Positions 53,672 through 62,270 of a stretch of DNA of 64,000 bases are shown one piece after another. Each line of letters opens with the position of its first letter. Positions within the stretch are counted from its first letter, which is position 1. The translations under genes were made by a program, and so were the position numbers. The DNA is taken from NCBI GenBank assembly GCA_018222605.1, contig JAAEZZ010000003.1:1-64000 (forward strand), in the 5' to 3' direction. This DNA comes from Alphaproteobacteria bacterium (lineage in GTDB: Bacteria; Pseudomonadota; Alphaproteobacteria; Caulobacterales; Hyphomonadaceae). The notes under the pieces are model-generated. The model worked only from the letters and a program-made list of their open reading frames with translations. It was not told where the DNA came from and made no database searches.

Positions 53672-54763
53672 TTACGCGGCCTTGATCCAGCCTTGCAGTG
53701 CTGCCGCCTCGGCCCGCACCGTTTCGGGTCCTCCAAGCACCTGCCGGTCGAATCCAATGCGTTTGAACCAGTAATGCAGACCGATCAGGTCCGTGAATCC
53801 CATCCCGCCATGCACTTCGGTGGAAGTGCGGGCGACAAAGCGATGGACTTCGCCGGTGTGTGATTTCGCGTGGCAGGCGACGAGCGATACATCCTCCGGC
53901 ATCGCGCCAAAGGCGTGAGCTGCATACCAGACAAGCGAGCGGCATGGTTCATGACGTGCGGCCATCTCTGCGCACATGTGCTTCACTGCTTGGAAACTGC
54001 CGATAAGACGACCGAACTGTTCGCGCTGTCCAGAATAATCGACAGCTTTTTCGATCATGGCCTGGCCTGCGCCAAGGCTGTCAGCGGCCAAGATCACACG
54101 GCCCGCATCGCGCAAACGGGCCGTGGTCGTTCCGTTGTCGTCGGCAAGCAGTTCTGCCTCGGTCCCTCCGAAACGCAATTCTCCGACGCTGCGGGTACGA
54201 TCAATGGTAGTCAGCGGGATTGTCTCCAGCCTGAATGCATCGGCTGCAGCGAGGTGCAGCCTGCCACCTGCGTCTGCTACAATGTAAGCGTCGGCACCCT
54301 CGAAATCCAGGCAGAACAGGGCGGTGCCGTTGAGCCTCCCATCGGCAGAGGAAACGACCGCACCGTCGCGCGCCTCGATCGTCTCGGAAATCGCGACAGC
54401 TATACGCGCTTCGCCACTCGCGATCTTCGGCAGCCATTGGGCCTTTTGCTCCTCGCTGCCTGCCTCGCTCAGCGCGATAGGCGCCAGAACATGACTGGCG
54501 AGAAAAGGTACTGGCGCGACCGCATAGGCGAGCTGTTCCGCAACTATGGCAGCGTCGAGAAGGGTCATGCCGAGGCCGCCATGCTCTTCCGGTACCAGCA
54601 TCCCGGGAATTCCCAGGTCCTGCACGGCGCGGAGCACTTTGTCGCTAAGCGGATTGTCACGCTCGGCACATTCGCGGACATGATCGAGCGGGCAGGTATC
54701 CGCAAGACACCGCGCAACCGCATCGCGCAACATCTGCTGGTCCTGAGAAAGTCCGAAATCCAT
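53672..54763 (-). CDS. Acyl-CoA dehydrogenase, short subunit of a pair
   Basis: 363 residues of the ACAD fold (MDFGLSQDQQMLRDAV, LGIPGMLVPEEHGGLGMTLLD, AVDYSGQREQFGRLIGSFQAVKHMCAEMA). The C-terminal part is EVHGGMGFTDLIGLHYWFKR, close to the family end. Begins in a one-base overlap (TAATG) with the longer ACAD. Tandem ACAD genes with one divergent subunit are known from steroid side-chain degradation, where they form alpha2-beta2 enzymes. Whether this subunit keeps the catalytic base I could not decide by eye. Confidence 0.92.
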   Translation of the reverse strand: MDFGLSQDQQMLRDAVARCLADTCPLDHVRECAERDNPLSDKVLRAVQDLGIPGMLVPEEHGGLGMTLLDAAIVAEQLAYAVAPVPFLASHVLAPIALSEAGSEEQKAQWLPKIASGEARIAVAISETIEARDGAVVSSADGRLNGTALFCLDFEGADAYIVADAGGRLHLAAADAFRLETIPLTTIDRTRSVGELRFGGTEAELLADDNGTTTARLRDAGRVILAADSLGAGQAMIEKAVDYSGQREQFGRLIGSFQAVKHMCAEMAARHEPCRSLVWYAAHAFGAMPEDVSLVACHAKSHTGEVHRFVARTSTEVHGGMGFTDLIGLHYWFKRIGFDRQVLGGPETVRAEAAALQGWIKAA

Positions 54764-56013
54764 TAGGCTGATCCCTGTTTGTGACGCGGCATGTCTGCGG
54801 TTGCTTTCGCCGCATCCGAAATCTTCGCCAGCTTCGGTTCGCGCGGCATTTCGAGGCCACGTTCAGCGATGATGTTCTTCTGGATCTGCGCGGTGCCGCC
54901 GCCTATTATGAGACCGAGCTGGAACATGTAGTTCCATTGCCACGCGCCTCCGTCTCGCTCGCGCGGGCTGCGATGATAGAGAGTGCCCATCTCGCCCATA
55001 GCGTCGATCGCCAGTGCGGAAATCTGGTGGGCAATCTCACAGCTTTGCAGCTTGACGATCAGCTTCGCCATGCCGCCTGGCTCACCCTTGAGGTTGTTCG
55101 AAAGGTTACGCATCCCATTGCATTTCATCGCTGACACCTCGGCTTGGAGCGCCACCAGCCGGTCTCGCAGAACCGGATTGTCGATTGCGCGATCCTGTCC
55201 GATGCGCTCGTCCTGCATCAGTGCGATCAGCGCCTGCAGCCGGTTTTCGAGCGCGTCGGGATCACCCAGCATTCCGCGCTCATGGCCGAGGGTTGCATTC
55301 GCCACGAGCCAGCCCTGGCCCCGCCGGCCTACGATCTGGTCCAGCGGAACGCGGACATCGGTAAAGAACGTTTCGTTGAATTCGGCGTCGCCCGTCATTG
55401 TCTTAAGGGGGCGAACCTCGATCCCCGGTGTGTCCATCGAGAAGATCAGGTAGGAAATACCGTCGTGCTTTGATGCGTCGGGTTCGGTTCTGACGAGGCA
55501 AAAAATCATGTCGGCCTGCTTCGCCGTGCTGGTCCAGATTTTCTGGCCATTGATAACGAACTCGCCATTTTCGACCCGCGCGCTGGTCTTGACGCTGGCC
55601 AGGTCCGATCCGGCACCGGGTTCAGAATAGCCTTGGCACCAGACGACCTCGCCCTTCAGCGTGGGTTCGATCCAGCGATGCTTCTGCTCCTCAGTGCCGA
55701 GTTCGAGCAAAGTCGGGACGAGCATCGAGATACCTTGGTTCGCGAGCCCGCCCGGCACCCCGGCCCGTGAAAACTCTTCGGAGATAATGCGCGATTTGAG
55801 GATGTCCGGTTCGGCTCCGTAACCGCCGTACTCCGCCGGGATCGTGCGGGCTGTGTACCCTTGCTCGATCAGCAGTTTTTGCCATTGGACAGCTTTGGAT
55901 GAGGGGCGGGCCGCCCGAGCCGCATACGGTGGCGCAAGATGGCCATGCGCTTCGATGAAATCGCGCACCTGTTTGCGGAACGCGTCGTATTCGGGTCCGT
56001 AATCGAGATCCAT
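54763..56013 (-). CDS. Acyl-CoA dehydrogenase, long subunit of a pair
   Basis: 416 residues with DLDYGPEYDAFRKQVRDFIEAH, WCQGYSEPGAGSDLASVKTSA (FAD and substrate motif), WTSTAKQADMIFCLVRT, and the C-terminal GGGTAQIQKNIIAERGLEMPR typical of ACADs that act on bulky acyl chains. Starts seven bases after the DUF35 stop. Forms the likely partner of the shorter ACAD that follows. It would introduce a double bond into the CoA-activated side chain. Confidence 0.94.
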   Translation of the reverse strand: MDLDYGPEYDAFRKQVRDFIEAHGHLAPPYAARAARPSSKAVQWQKLLIEQGYTARTIPAEYGGYGAEPDILKSRIISEEFSRAGVPGGLANQGISMLVPTLLELGTEEQKHRWIEPTLKGEVVWCQGYSEPGAGSDLASVKTSARVENGEFVINGQKIWTSTAKQADMIFCLVRTEPDASKHDGISYLIFSMDTPGIEVRPLKTMTGDAEFNETFFTDVRVPLDQIVGRRGQGWLVANATLGHERGMLGDPDALENRLQALIALMQDERIGQDRAIDNPVLRDRLVALQAEVSAMKCNGMRNLSNNLKGEPGGMAKLIVKLQSCEIAHQISALAIDAMGEMGTLYHRSPRERDGGAWQWNYMFQLGLIIGGGTAQIQKNIIAERGLEMPREPKLAKISDAAKATADMPRHKQGSA

Positions 56014-56020
56014 GTCGCTT

Positions 56021-56482
56021 CTATTCTTTGCGGGGACGGAAAACTGGCAGGCGGAAGTCGTCCCCGATCGGTTCGAATTTCAATTCCAGGGGAAGGTCGA
56101 GCTTGAGGCTGTCGCGGTCACATTCGATCAGGCGAGTGGCCATGCGTACGCCCTCTTCCAGTTCAACCACCGCAGCCACGAAGGGGATGTCGGCGGCAAA
56201 CGCCGGGTGCAGGGCCTGGTGGGTGACGGTCCAGGAAAAAAGCGTACCCTTCCCGCTGCTGCGCTCCCACGAAAATTCCGGTGAGCCACACTTTGCGCAC
56301 ATATAGCGCGGCAGGTGGCGGAAGGTGCCGCAATCGCCGCAACACTGGAAATAGAGATGGCCGTCCTGACACCGATTCCAGAATTCCTGCTCGATCGGGT
56401 CCTGCGGGCGCGGTTTCGGCTTGGGCGGCGCCTTCTGCGCAGAGAGGCGCATTTTCGGTGGCAGTTCGTTCTCGTCGCTCAC
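56021..56482 (-). CDS. DUF35 OB-fold/zinc-ribbon protein
   Basis: 153 residues. I chose the GTG at 56482, which overlaps the thiolase-like stop (GTGA) and has GGAGG upstream. The zinc ribbon is [20 protein letters not shown], then an OB-fold strand set ([19 protein letters not shown]...). DUF35 proteins act with thiolase-fold partners; ChsH2-type DUF35 with Ltp2 forms the retro-aldolase that removes a steroid side chain. The partner gene is directly upstream, which supports the same kind of complex here. Confidence 0.88.
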   Translation of the reverse strand: MSDENELPPKMRLSAQKAPPKPKPRPQDPIEQEFWNRCQDGHLYFQCCGDCGTFRHLPRYMCAKCGSPEFSWERSSGKGTLFSWTVTHQALHPAFAADIPFVAAVVELEEGVRMATRLIECDRDSLKLDLPLELKFEPIGDDFRLPVFRPRKE

Positions 56483-57669
56483 GCAAACCTCCTGAGGATA
56501 GCGATGCTCCCGTCGCCTAGGTCGCCCCAGCCGGTTACGAGGCCGGTCTGGGCACCCACGACCTGGCGCTCGCCGCAATCGTGGCGCAGCTGGCGCACGG
56601 CCTCCACAACATGGTTGAGGCCCCAGACGTGCGCTTCGCTGAGCAAGCCGCCATGGGTGTTGATCGGAAAGCGTCCACCCAGCTCGATCTGGCCACTGGC
56701 GACGAACTCGGTCTGACCGCCGGGCTCGCAGTAGCCGAGTGCCTCAAGTTGCAGCAGCACGATATAAGTGAAGCAGTCGTAGATCTGTAGAAAATCCATA
56801 TCCTCGCGGGTGACACCTGCCATCTCGAATGCGCGCGGGGCTGCATAGCTGAGGCCGATCTTGAAGGGGTCGGGACGCGAAGGGATGTCGTCGGCGGGAT
56901 AGGGGTGACCTTCAGCAGCGCCGGCGATGCTCACCGGCACATGCGGCATGTCCTTGGCTCGCTCCATGCGCGAGACGACGACCGCACAGGCGCCATCGGT
57001 TTCCAGGCAGCAATCGTAGAGCCGGAAAGGCTCGGATATCCAGCGCGCCGAGTGATATGTCTCGACGTCGAGTTTACGTCCATAGTTGAAGGCTCTCGGA
57101 TTCAACTGCGCGTGACGGTTACAGGCGAGTGCGACAGCGGCCATCGCGTCCGGTCCGACACCGTGGAGCTTGGAATGACGCATGGCGAGCCAAGCATACA
57201 TCTGCACCGGCAGGAACACGCCATAGGGCATATAATAGCCCCGGATTGTGTTGGTCAGCGTATTCATGTTCATGGGTCGGGTCGTCGGCGCGCCCGGCTT
57301 CGCCCGCAGGGCAGAATATCCGTTCCAACCAAGCGTTACCAGAACATGGTCGCATAGCCCGCTGGCAATCGCCATGGCCGCGTTCTGCAGAGCCGTTATA
57401 GGGCTCGCACCGCCCATGTGCACCGTCGCCGCAAAACGCAGCACGTCGATGCCAAGATTGGCGGCCATTTCCTCCGACGTCGTGTAGATCGGCGGAGGCA
57501 CCATGCCGTCTATGTCGGACGGTTTTAGCCCGGCATCTGCAATCGCCCGGCGCGAGGCATCGAGCATCATGTCGACCGCCGTCCGTTCGGTCCCCTTGAC
57601 GAACTCTGTCTCGCCGACGCCGGTGATCGCGGACCTGTCACTGAAATTGAAGGTGGATGAGGCACTCAT
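56479..57669 (-). CDS. Thiolase-fold protein, SCP-x/Ltp2-like (probable retro-aldolase)
   Basis: 396 residues of the thiolase family ([44 protein letters not shown]). The nucleophile position that is Cys in true thiolases reads HMGGASPI, so no Cys. The C-terminal stretch has [15 protein letters not shown] and [18 protein letters not shown] with a Tyr near the site used by Ltp2-type aldolases. These traits, with an adjacent DUF35 protein, point to side-chain C-C cleavage, not thiolysis. Overlaps both neighbours by four bases (Coq4-like upstream, DUF35 downstream). Confidence 0.9.
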   Translation of the reverse strand: MSASSTFNFSDRSAITGVGETEFVKGTERTAVDMMLDASRRAIADAGLKPSDIDGMVPPPIYTTSEEMAANLGIDVLRFAATVHMGGASPITALQNAAMAIASGLCDHVLVTLGWNGYSALRAKPGAPTTRPMNMNTLTNTIRGYYMPYGVFLPVQMYAWLAMRHSKLHGVGPDAMAAVALACNRHAQLNPRAFNYGRKLDVETYHSARWISEPFRLYDCCLETDGACAVVVSRMERAKDMPHVPVSIAGAAEGHPYPADDIPSRPDPFKIGLSYAAPRAFEMAGVTREDMDFLQIYDCFTYIVLLQLEALGYCEPGGQTEFVASGQIELGGRFPINTHGGLLSEAHVWGLNHVVEAVRQLRHDCGERQVVGAQTGLVTGWGDLGDGSIAILRRFA

Positions 57670-58445
57670 GCGTGAAGCTTGCTCCGCCGGCTGGCCTGGA
57701 AATCTCGCTCAAACGAGCGGGACAGGTCCTGAGCCCCAAGATAGCAAACGGGTGGTTTCAGGTTCAAACGCCAGCGTACCTCCTCAAGTGGCGTATCGAT
57801 ATGCGCCTCCCAATAGAAGGTTGTCAGGTCGGCGGCATTCCTACCCCGTCGCCACGCTTCGAACGCGGCACGCGAGACCGGCAAACGGGCGCATTCGGCC
57901 AGCATCTTCGGAATTCCGATCGCAACGATGAAGGCGATTCCGTGATTGAAGAATTGTGCGTTGCAGAACGAGAGCACGCACAATTCGCCCAGCGCATCTC
58001 GTCCATATCCGGTCACGACATGGAACAGGTCGTGCGAATCGCGCAGGCGCTTCCGGTAGCGTGCGACTTCCGGATCGTTGAAGTCGGTTATCCCTCCCGC
58101 TTCGCTGGCATCCACCAACCCCTCGGCGGTCAACCCCTCTCCATAAACGAAATCAAGATAGGCCCGGCCCAGCGTTCCCGATTCGCATCTTTTCAAGCGA
58201 TCACGATCACACAAGGTGCCGAGTAAGTCCGCGCGTTCCAGGAGGATACGCTTCCCGGCGGAAGAGGCAGCGAACCGTCGAAAATTGCGATAATAGGAAT
58301 TGCCCGACAGCGCCTTGACGATACGGAAGACCTGCGCAGTGTCTTCCTTGTCCCGGGTAAGTCGGCGCATGGCCGCAATAGCTTCGCCCGGGCGAATAGG
58401 TAGGCGTAGTTCATGCCCCTTCGGTTGGTTCAGCGCGTTGCTCAT
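57666..58445 (-). CDS. Coq4-family protein in a catabolic operon
   Basis: 259 residues from ATG 58445; the track start lies in antisense of the flavoprotein gene. It holds [17 protein letters not shown], an exact HDxxH-x11-E metal motif of the COQ4 family. In ubiquinone synthesis COQ4 is reported to remove and replace the ring C1 carboxyl by a hydroxyl. Here it sits between a nitronate-monooxygenase-like flavoprotein and the retro-aldolase-like pair, with a four-base overlap to the latter. A role in an oxidative decarboxylation of the pathway compound is possible but not shown. No ubiquinone genes are close. Confidence 0.85.
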   Translation of the reverse strand: MSNALNQPKGHELRLPIRPGEAIAAMRRLTRDKEDTAQVFRIVKALSGNSYYRNFRRFAASSAGKRILLERADLLGTLCDRDRLKRCESGTLGRAYLDFVYGEGLTAEGLVDASEAGGITDFNDPEVARYRKRLRDSHDLFHVVTGYGRDALGELCVLSFCNAQFFNHGIAFIVAIGIPKMLAECARLPVSRAAFEAWRRGRNAADLTTFYWEAHIDTPLEEVRWRLNLKPPVCYLGAQDLSRSFERDFQASRRSKLHA

Positions 58446-58468
58446 GTCATGTCCACCTTTACCACAAT

Positions 58469-59611
58469 TCAGCAGTAAGACTTCGCGCGGGCGAGTGCGA
58501 ATTCCGCATCTTCGACAATTTCGCGCATCACGTCGGCTGCGGGCCGGATCGAATGGATAAGGCCGATCCCCTGGCCCGCGAAACCCGGGATCACGTCCTT
58601 GCGCTCCGCCTTGACGCCCGACGCCATGACGGGCCCCGAGATCATCGACTGATAGGGCATAGGCAATGGATCCTTGCCTGCCTCGATCCATGCATCGGCC
58701 CATTTGTTGCGGATCATTCGCGCAGGTTTACCGGTGATCGAGCGGCTGACGACCGTATCGGCGTCGCCGCTTTCGATGATCGCTTCTTTCTGGAATCGTT
58801 CGATGCCCGCCTCCTCGGTCGCGAGGAACGCCGTCCCGATCCACGCGCCCTCGGCACCCAACATCAGCGCGGCGGCAACACCCCGGCCGTCGGAAATGCC
58901 GCCGGCACCAATCACTGGAACGCGGTCGCCCACCGCGTCAACCACTTGGGGAATCAGCGAAATCGTGCCGACTGGCGAGTTGTGGCCGCCCCCGTCGTGC
59001 CCCTGCGCCACGATCATGTCGACGCCGGTTTCGACCACCTGCCGGGCGTGCTTGACCTTGCCGATGACAGCCATGACTTTGGTGCCGTTGGCATGCAGGC
59101 GGTCCATCCAAGGACCGGGATTGCCGAGGCCGGCAGCATAGACGGGTACCTTTTCCTCGATCACGACTTCCATCTGCGCTTCGAAGAACTCCTTCGTGAA
59201 AAGCTGCGGACTTGCCTTGCCCATCTTCGGCACGCCCGCCGCTCGCATGGCCGATTCGACATCCACTTCGGGCAGATGTTCGCGCCGTATGAAGTCGCGG
59301 GTGAATTCCTGGTATTCGCCAAGTAGTGCCGTGGGATTTTCGGACGAACCCCCGACCTGCGGGGCCGAGCCGCGTCTGACGGATGCGGGAAGAAGGGTAT
59401 CGACGCCAAATGGTTTGTCGGTCATCTCGCGTGTCTGGCGGATCCAGCTGCGCAATTGGTCTGGCGAGCATGCCGCAGCCCCCAGAACGCCAAGCCCTCC
59501 GGCATTCGACACCGCAGCAGCAAGCGCGGGAACGCTCGCCCCGCCCATTCCGGCCAGTAGGATGGGGTGTTCGATCCCGAGAATTTCACAAATGCGGCTT
59601 TTGAGCGCCAT
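58469..59611 (-). CDS. Nitronate monooxygenase/2-nitropropane dioxygenase-like flavoprotein
   Basis: 380 residues from ATG 59611. TIM-barrel FMN enzyme: PILLAGMGGASVPALAAAVSNAGGLGVLGAAA, AQGHDGGGHNSPVGTISLIPQ (catalytic His and phosphate site), VIGAGGISDGRGVAAALMLGAEGAWIGTAFLAT. Close relatives include steroid ring enzymes such as mycobacterial IpdC. It would oxidise or reduce a ring or CoA-bound intermediate. First enzyme gene after the GntR regulator, 44 bases downstream of its stop; 23 bases before the Coq4-like gene. Confidence 0.88.
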   Translation of the reverse strand: MALKSRICEILGIEHPILLAGMGGASVPALAAAVSNAGGLGVLGAAACSPDQLRSWIRQTREMTDKPFGVDTLLPASVRRGSAPQVGGSSENPTALLGEYQEFTRDFIRREHLPEVDVESAMRAAGVPKMGKASPQLFTKEFFEAQMEVVIEEKVPVYAAGLGNPGPWMDRLHANGTKVMAVIGKVKHARQVVETGVDMIVAQGHDGGGHNSPVGTISLIPQVVDAVGDRVPVIGAGGISDGRGVAAALMLGAEGAWIGTAFLATEEAGIERFQKEAIIESGDADTVVSRSITGKPARMIRNKWADAWIEAGKDPLPMPYQSMISGPVMASGVKAERKDVIPGFAGQGIGLIHSIRPAADVMREIVEDAEFALARAKSYC

Positions 59612-59655
59612 CGCCTTACATCCTCCATTCCGCGACCTTGACGGACGCAAGTTTT

Positions 59656-60396
59656 CTAAATCTGTCCCCACTTGACCTTCTGGGAAACAAGCTCGGGACT
59701 TCGTCCAGCCAGATAAGACGCGGAACCCGACACAAGCTTGGCCATGGCCTGCCGCGCCGCTTGAGCATCCCCTGTGCGCACGGCCTCCAGAACACGGCGC
59801 AGGAATCGCAACTGGACCGCCCGCTCTTGCGCCGAATACCCGAGCGAGCGCGAGAATTCGCGGGTCAGCAAATGCATAGAGGAAGTCAGAAGGCCGAAGA
59901 GCGGATTGCCGCTGGCCCAACCGAGTAGGTCGTGAAAACGGCGGTTCAGTTCCTCGAACTGGCTTCCTGCCTCATTGCGCTCAAGCTCTTTGAGGCAATC
60001 GGCGAGTGCGCTGAGGTCGCCCGTGGTCGCGCGCTGGGCAGCATAGGCTGCGACATCCGGCGCTATGGCTTCGCGCAGTTCGAGCAGGCCCCTGAGGTCT
60101 GCTTCCATGAAATGCAAGATGAGAGAAAGACTATTCGCAAAATCGCCGGTCTGGGGGCGTGCGACCACCGGGCCGCCACTACGGCCCAGTTGAAGATGGA
60201 TTACGCCCTGAAGCTCAAGGAAGCGGAGCGCTTCACGCAAGGTTGCTCTGGCGACTTCGTATCGCGCAAGCATTTCTTCTTCGCGCGGTAACCTGTCCCC
60301 CGCAACGCGTGCCCCCGCCTCGATATCGCGAACGATGTCCTGCGCGAGCGAGAGCGCACGCTTGGCTTTCTTCACGTTATCGACCGTCGGCTGCAT
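59656..60396 (-). CDS. GntR-family regulator (FadR/FCD type)
   Basis: 246 residues. N-terminal winged helix: LPREEEMLARYEVARATLREALRFLELQGVIHLQLGRSGGPVV. The C-terminal FCD ligand domain is alpha-helical (DLRGLLELREAIAPDVAAYAA, FEELNRRFHDLLGWASGN, HLLTREF). FadR-type regulators often bind acyl-CoA or acids. Leads the ten-gene catabolic operon and is divergent from the P450 gene with 189 bases between, where two TTATAAG palindromes lie. Probably represses both. Confidence 0.93.
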   Translation of the reverse strand: MQPTVDNVKKAKRALSLAQDIVRDIEAGARVAGDRLPREEEMLARYEVARATLREALRFLELQGVIHLQLGRSGGPVVARPQTGDFANSLSLILHFMEADLRGLLELREAIAPDVAAYAAQRATTGDLSALADCLKELERNEAGSQFEELNRRFHDLLGWASGNPLFGLLTSSMHLLTREFSRSLGYSAQERAVQLRFLRRVLEAVRTGDAQAARQAMAKLVSGSASYLAGRSPELVSQKVKWGQI

Positions 60397-60423
60397 TTCG
60401 TAGGACTCGCTCCTGTGATATTT

Positions 60424-60435
60424 ATCTTATAAGAT
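60424..60435. promoter_or_regulatory. Perfect 12-bp palindrome, possible GntR operator
   Basis: ATCTTATAAGAT, 28 bases before the GntR start. Its core TTATAAG recurs in the repeat at 60491-60519 near the P450 gene. FadR/GntR operators are short AT-rich palindromes, so both are candidates for the same regulator. Confidence 0.55.
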
Positions 60436-60490
60436 TTAATCTATTTATTTGCCTATAACCTACCCAATACGTCCATGATTGCAACTCCTC

Positions 60491-60519
60491 GTCAAGAAAT
60501 CATTATAAGCTTTCTTGAC
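60491..60519. promoter_or_regulatory. 29-bp inverted repeat before the P450 gene
   Basis: GTCAAGAAA and TTTCTTGAC (9 perfect pairs) around TCATTATAAGC. The spacer holds TTATAAG, like the site at 60424. It is 66 bases before the P450 start. Probable second operator or a paired binding site. Confidence 0.55.
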
Positions 60520-60585
60520 TGCACCTCGCGGAAGATTTACCTTTTCAGCAACTAGCGGCTTATTGATGGGATCGAAGGGCAGGAC

Positions 60586-61848
60586 ATGAGTATCGAAACG
60601 ATGGAAATGGATACGGTCGAAAAAATCGCAGCCATTCCGATCGAGCAAATCGATGTTTCGCGGCCGAGCCTTTTTCAGAAGGACACGATTGGCCTGTTCT
60701 TCGACCGGTTACGCAAGGAGGAGCCGGTCCATTACTGCCGTGAAAGTAAAGTCGGGCCATACTGGTCGGTTACCAGGTTCGACGACATCATGGCCGTCGA
60801 TACCAACCACAAAGTCTTTTCGTCGGAGGCGAAGCTCGGCGGAATTGCCATTCAGGACATGCATTCGGCGGAAGGTGCACTTGAACTTGAAATGTTCATC
60901 GCCATGGACCCGCCCAAGCACGATCAGCAACGAAAGGCCGTTACCTCTGCAGTCGCGCCGTCAAACTTGCAGTTACTTGAGCCGACAATCCGTGAACGTG
61001 CGTGCCATATCCTCGATGATCTGCCGGTAGGCGAGGATATCGACTGGGTTGACAAGGTCTCGATCGAATTGACCACAATGACCCTTGCGACCCTGTTCGA
61101 TTTCCCGTGGGAGGAGCGGCGCAAGCTCACGCGCTGGTCCGATATCACAACGGCCGCGCCTGAAACCGGCATCGTCGAATCCTATGAGGCAAGGCGCGAA
61201 GAGCTCATCGAATGCGCGATGTATTTCAAAGGGCTGTGGGAGCAGCGCATCAATCAGGAGCCAAAGAACGACCTCATCTCCATGATGGCGCATTCTCCAG
61301 CGACACGGGACATGCCCTTTCTGGAATTTCTTGGCAACCTCCTGCTACTTATTGTGGGCGGCAACGACACCACGCGCAACTCGATCAGCGGCGGCGTGCT
61401 CGCCCTCAATCAGAACCCCGACGAGTATCGCAAACTCAATGACGATCCTTCGTTAATCACCAGCATGGTGCCGGAGATCATCCGCTGGCAGACGCCGCTT
61501 ACCCATATGCGCCGCACTGCGCTCCAGGACTGGGAGATCGGCGGCAAGCAGATCAGGAAAGGTGACAAGGTTGTGATGTGGTACCTGTCAGGCAACCGGG
61601 ATGATACCGTCATCGACAGAGCTGACCAGTTCATCATCGACCGTAAGAACCCGCGTCATCACCTGTCCTTCGGCTATGGCATCCATCGCTGCATGGGCAA
61701 CAGGCTTGCAGAACTGCAGCTGCGGATCATCTGGGAAGAGATCCACAAGCGTTTCGCGAAGGTCGAAGTGACCGGCGAGCCCGAGCGTCTGTTTTCGAAC
61801 CTTGTGCGAGGGATCACGAAACTGCCGGTGCGGCTGCACGCTCGCTGA
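60586..61848 (+). CDS. Cytochrome P450, CYP153-like
   Basis: 420 residues. The I-helix is LLLIVGGNDTTRNSISGG, the ExxR is EIIRWQTPLTHMRRTAL, and the haem site is FGYGIHRCMGNRLAELQ. The sequence around GGNDTTRNS and the region DKVVMWYLSGNRDD is typical of CYP153, which hydroxylate terminal carbons of alkanes and some terpenes. It is followed by a 2Fe-2S ferredoxin, the usual electron donor. Located divergent from the GntR operon. Start ATG 60586 with GCAGGAC upstream. The natural substrate is not evident. Confidence 0.93.
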   Translation: MSIETMEMDTVEKIAAIPIEQIDVSRPSLFQKDTIGLFFDRLRKEEPVHYCRESKVGPYWSVTRFDDIMAVDTNHKVFSSEAKLGGIAIQDMHSAEGALELEMFIAMDPPKHDQQRKAVTSAVAPSNLQLLEPTIRERACHILDDLPVGEDIDWVDKVSIELTTMTLATLFDFPWEERRKLTRWSDITTAAPETGIVESYEARREELIECAMYFKGLWEQRINQEPKNDLISMMAHSPATRDMPFLEFLGNLLLLIVGGNDTTRNSISGGVLALNQNPDEYRKLNDDPSLITSMVPEIIRWQTPLTHMRRTALQDWEIGGKQIRKGDKVVMWYLSGNRDDTVIDRADQFIIDRKNPRHHLSFGYGIHRCMGNRLAELQLRIIWEEIHKRFAKVEVTGEPERLFSNLVRGITKLPVRLHAR

Positions 61849-61873
61849 TGGGCTGGACTAAAATACGGAGTTT

Positions 61874-62203
61874 ATGATGGTCAAAGTGACGTTCGTTTCC
61901 AGTAATGGAACGCGGAGGGAGGTCGAGGTAGCCGAAGGCGAAACAGCGCGCGAAGCGGCGCTCTTCAACGGCGTGCCGGGCATTGACGGCGATTGCGGCG
62001 GCGTCTGCGCCTGTGCGACCTGCCACGTTCATATCGATCCGGCATGGATCGACATTGTGGGCCGCCTCATGGAAGGCGCTGCGGAGGCCGAGCTCCTGCA
62101 ATTCGCAGAGGGAGCGAACCAATATAGCCGCCTCGCTTGCCAGATCCCCATCGTGACCACGTTGGAGGGTTTGGTTTTGCACGTTCCCGCGCAGCAATAC
62201 TGA
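61874..62203 (+). CDS. 2Fe-2S ferredoxin (adrenodoxin/CYP153 type)
   Basis: 109 residues. Cluster ligands are CGGVCACATC (C-x5-C-x2-C) and the fourth Cys in SRLACQIP. The surrounding stretch GIDGDCGGVCACATCHVHID is typical for P450 partners. It delivers electrons from a reductase (not in this window) to the P450 just upstream. An ATG at 61877 is an equally good start. The gap to the ACAD gene is 67 bases and contains a good ribosome site. Confidence 0.95.
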   Translation: MMVKVTFVSSNGTRREVEVAEGETAREAALFNGVPGIDGDCGGVCACATCHVHIDPAWIDIVGRLMEGAAEAELLQFAEGANQYSRLACQIPIVTTLEGLVLHVPAQQY

Positions 62204-62270
62204 CGAGTCGGAGTGATGCATCGTCGTCCGCTCGGGGCGACGCCAATTCGATTTTTGAACGGAGGTCTCC

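Noticed and set aside
53870-54766. 298-codon plus-strand ORF
   Set aside because: Antisense to the ACAD genes; no ribosome site.
58553-59326. 257-codon plus-strand ORF
   Set aside because: Antisense to the nitronate-monooxygenase-like gene.
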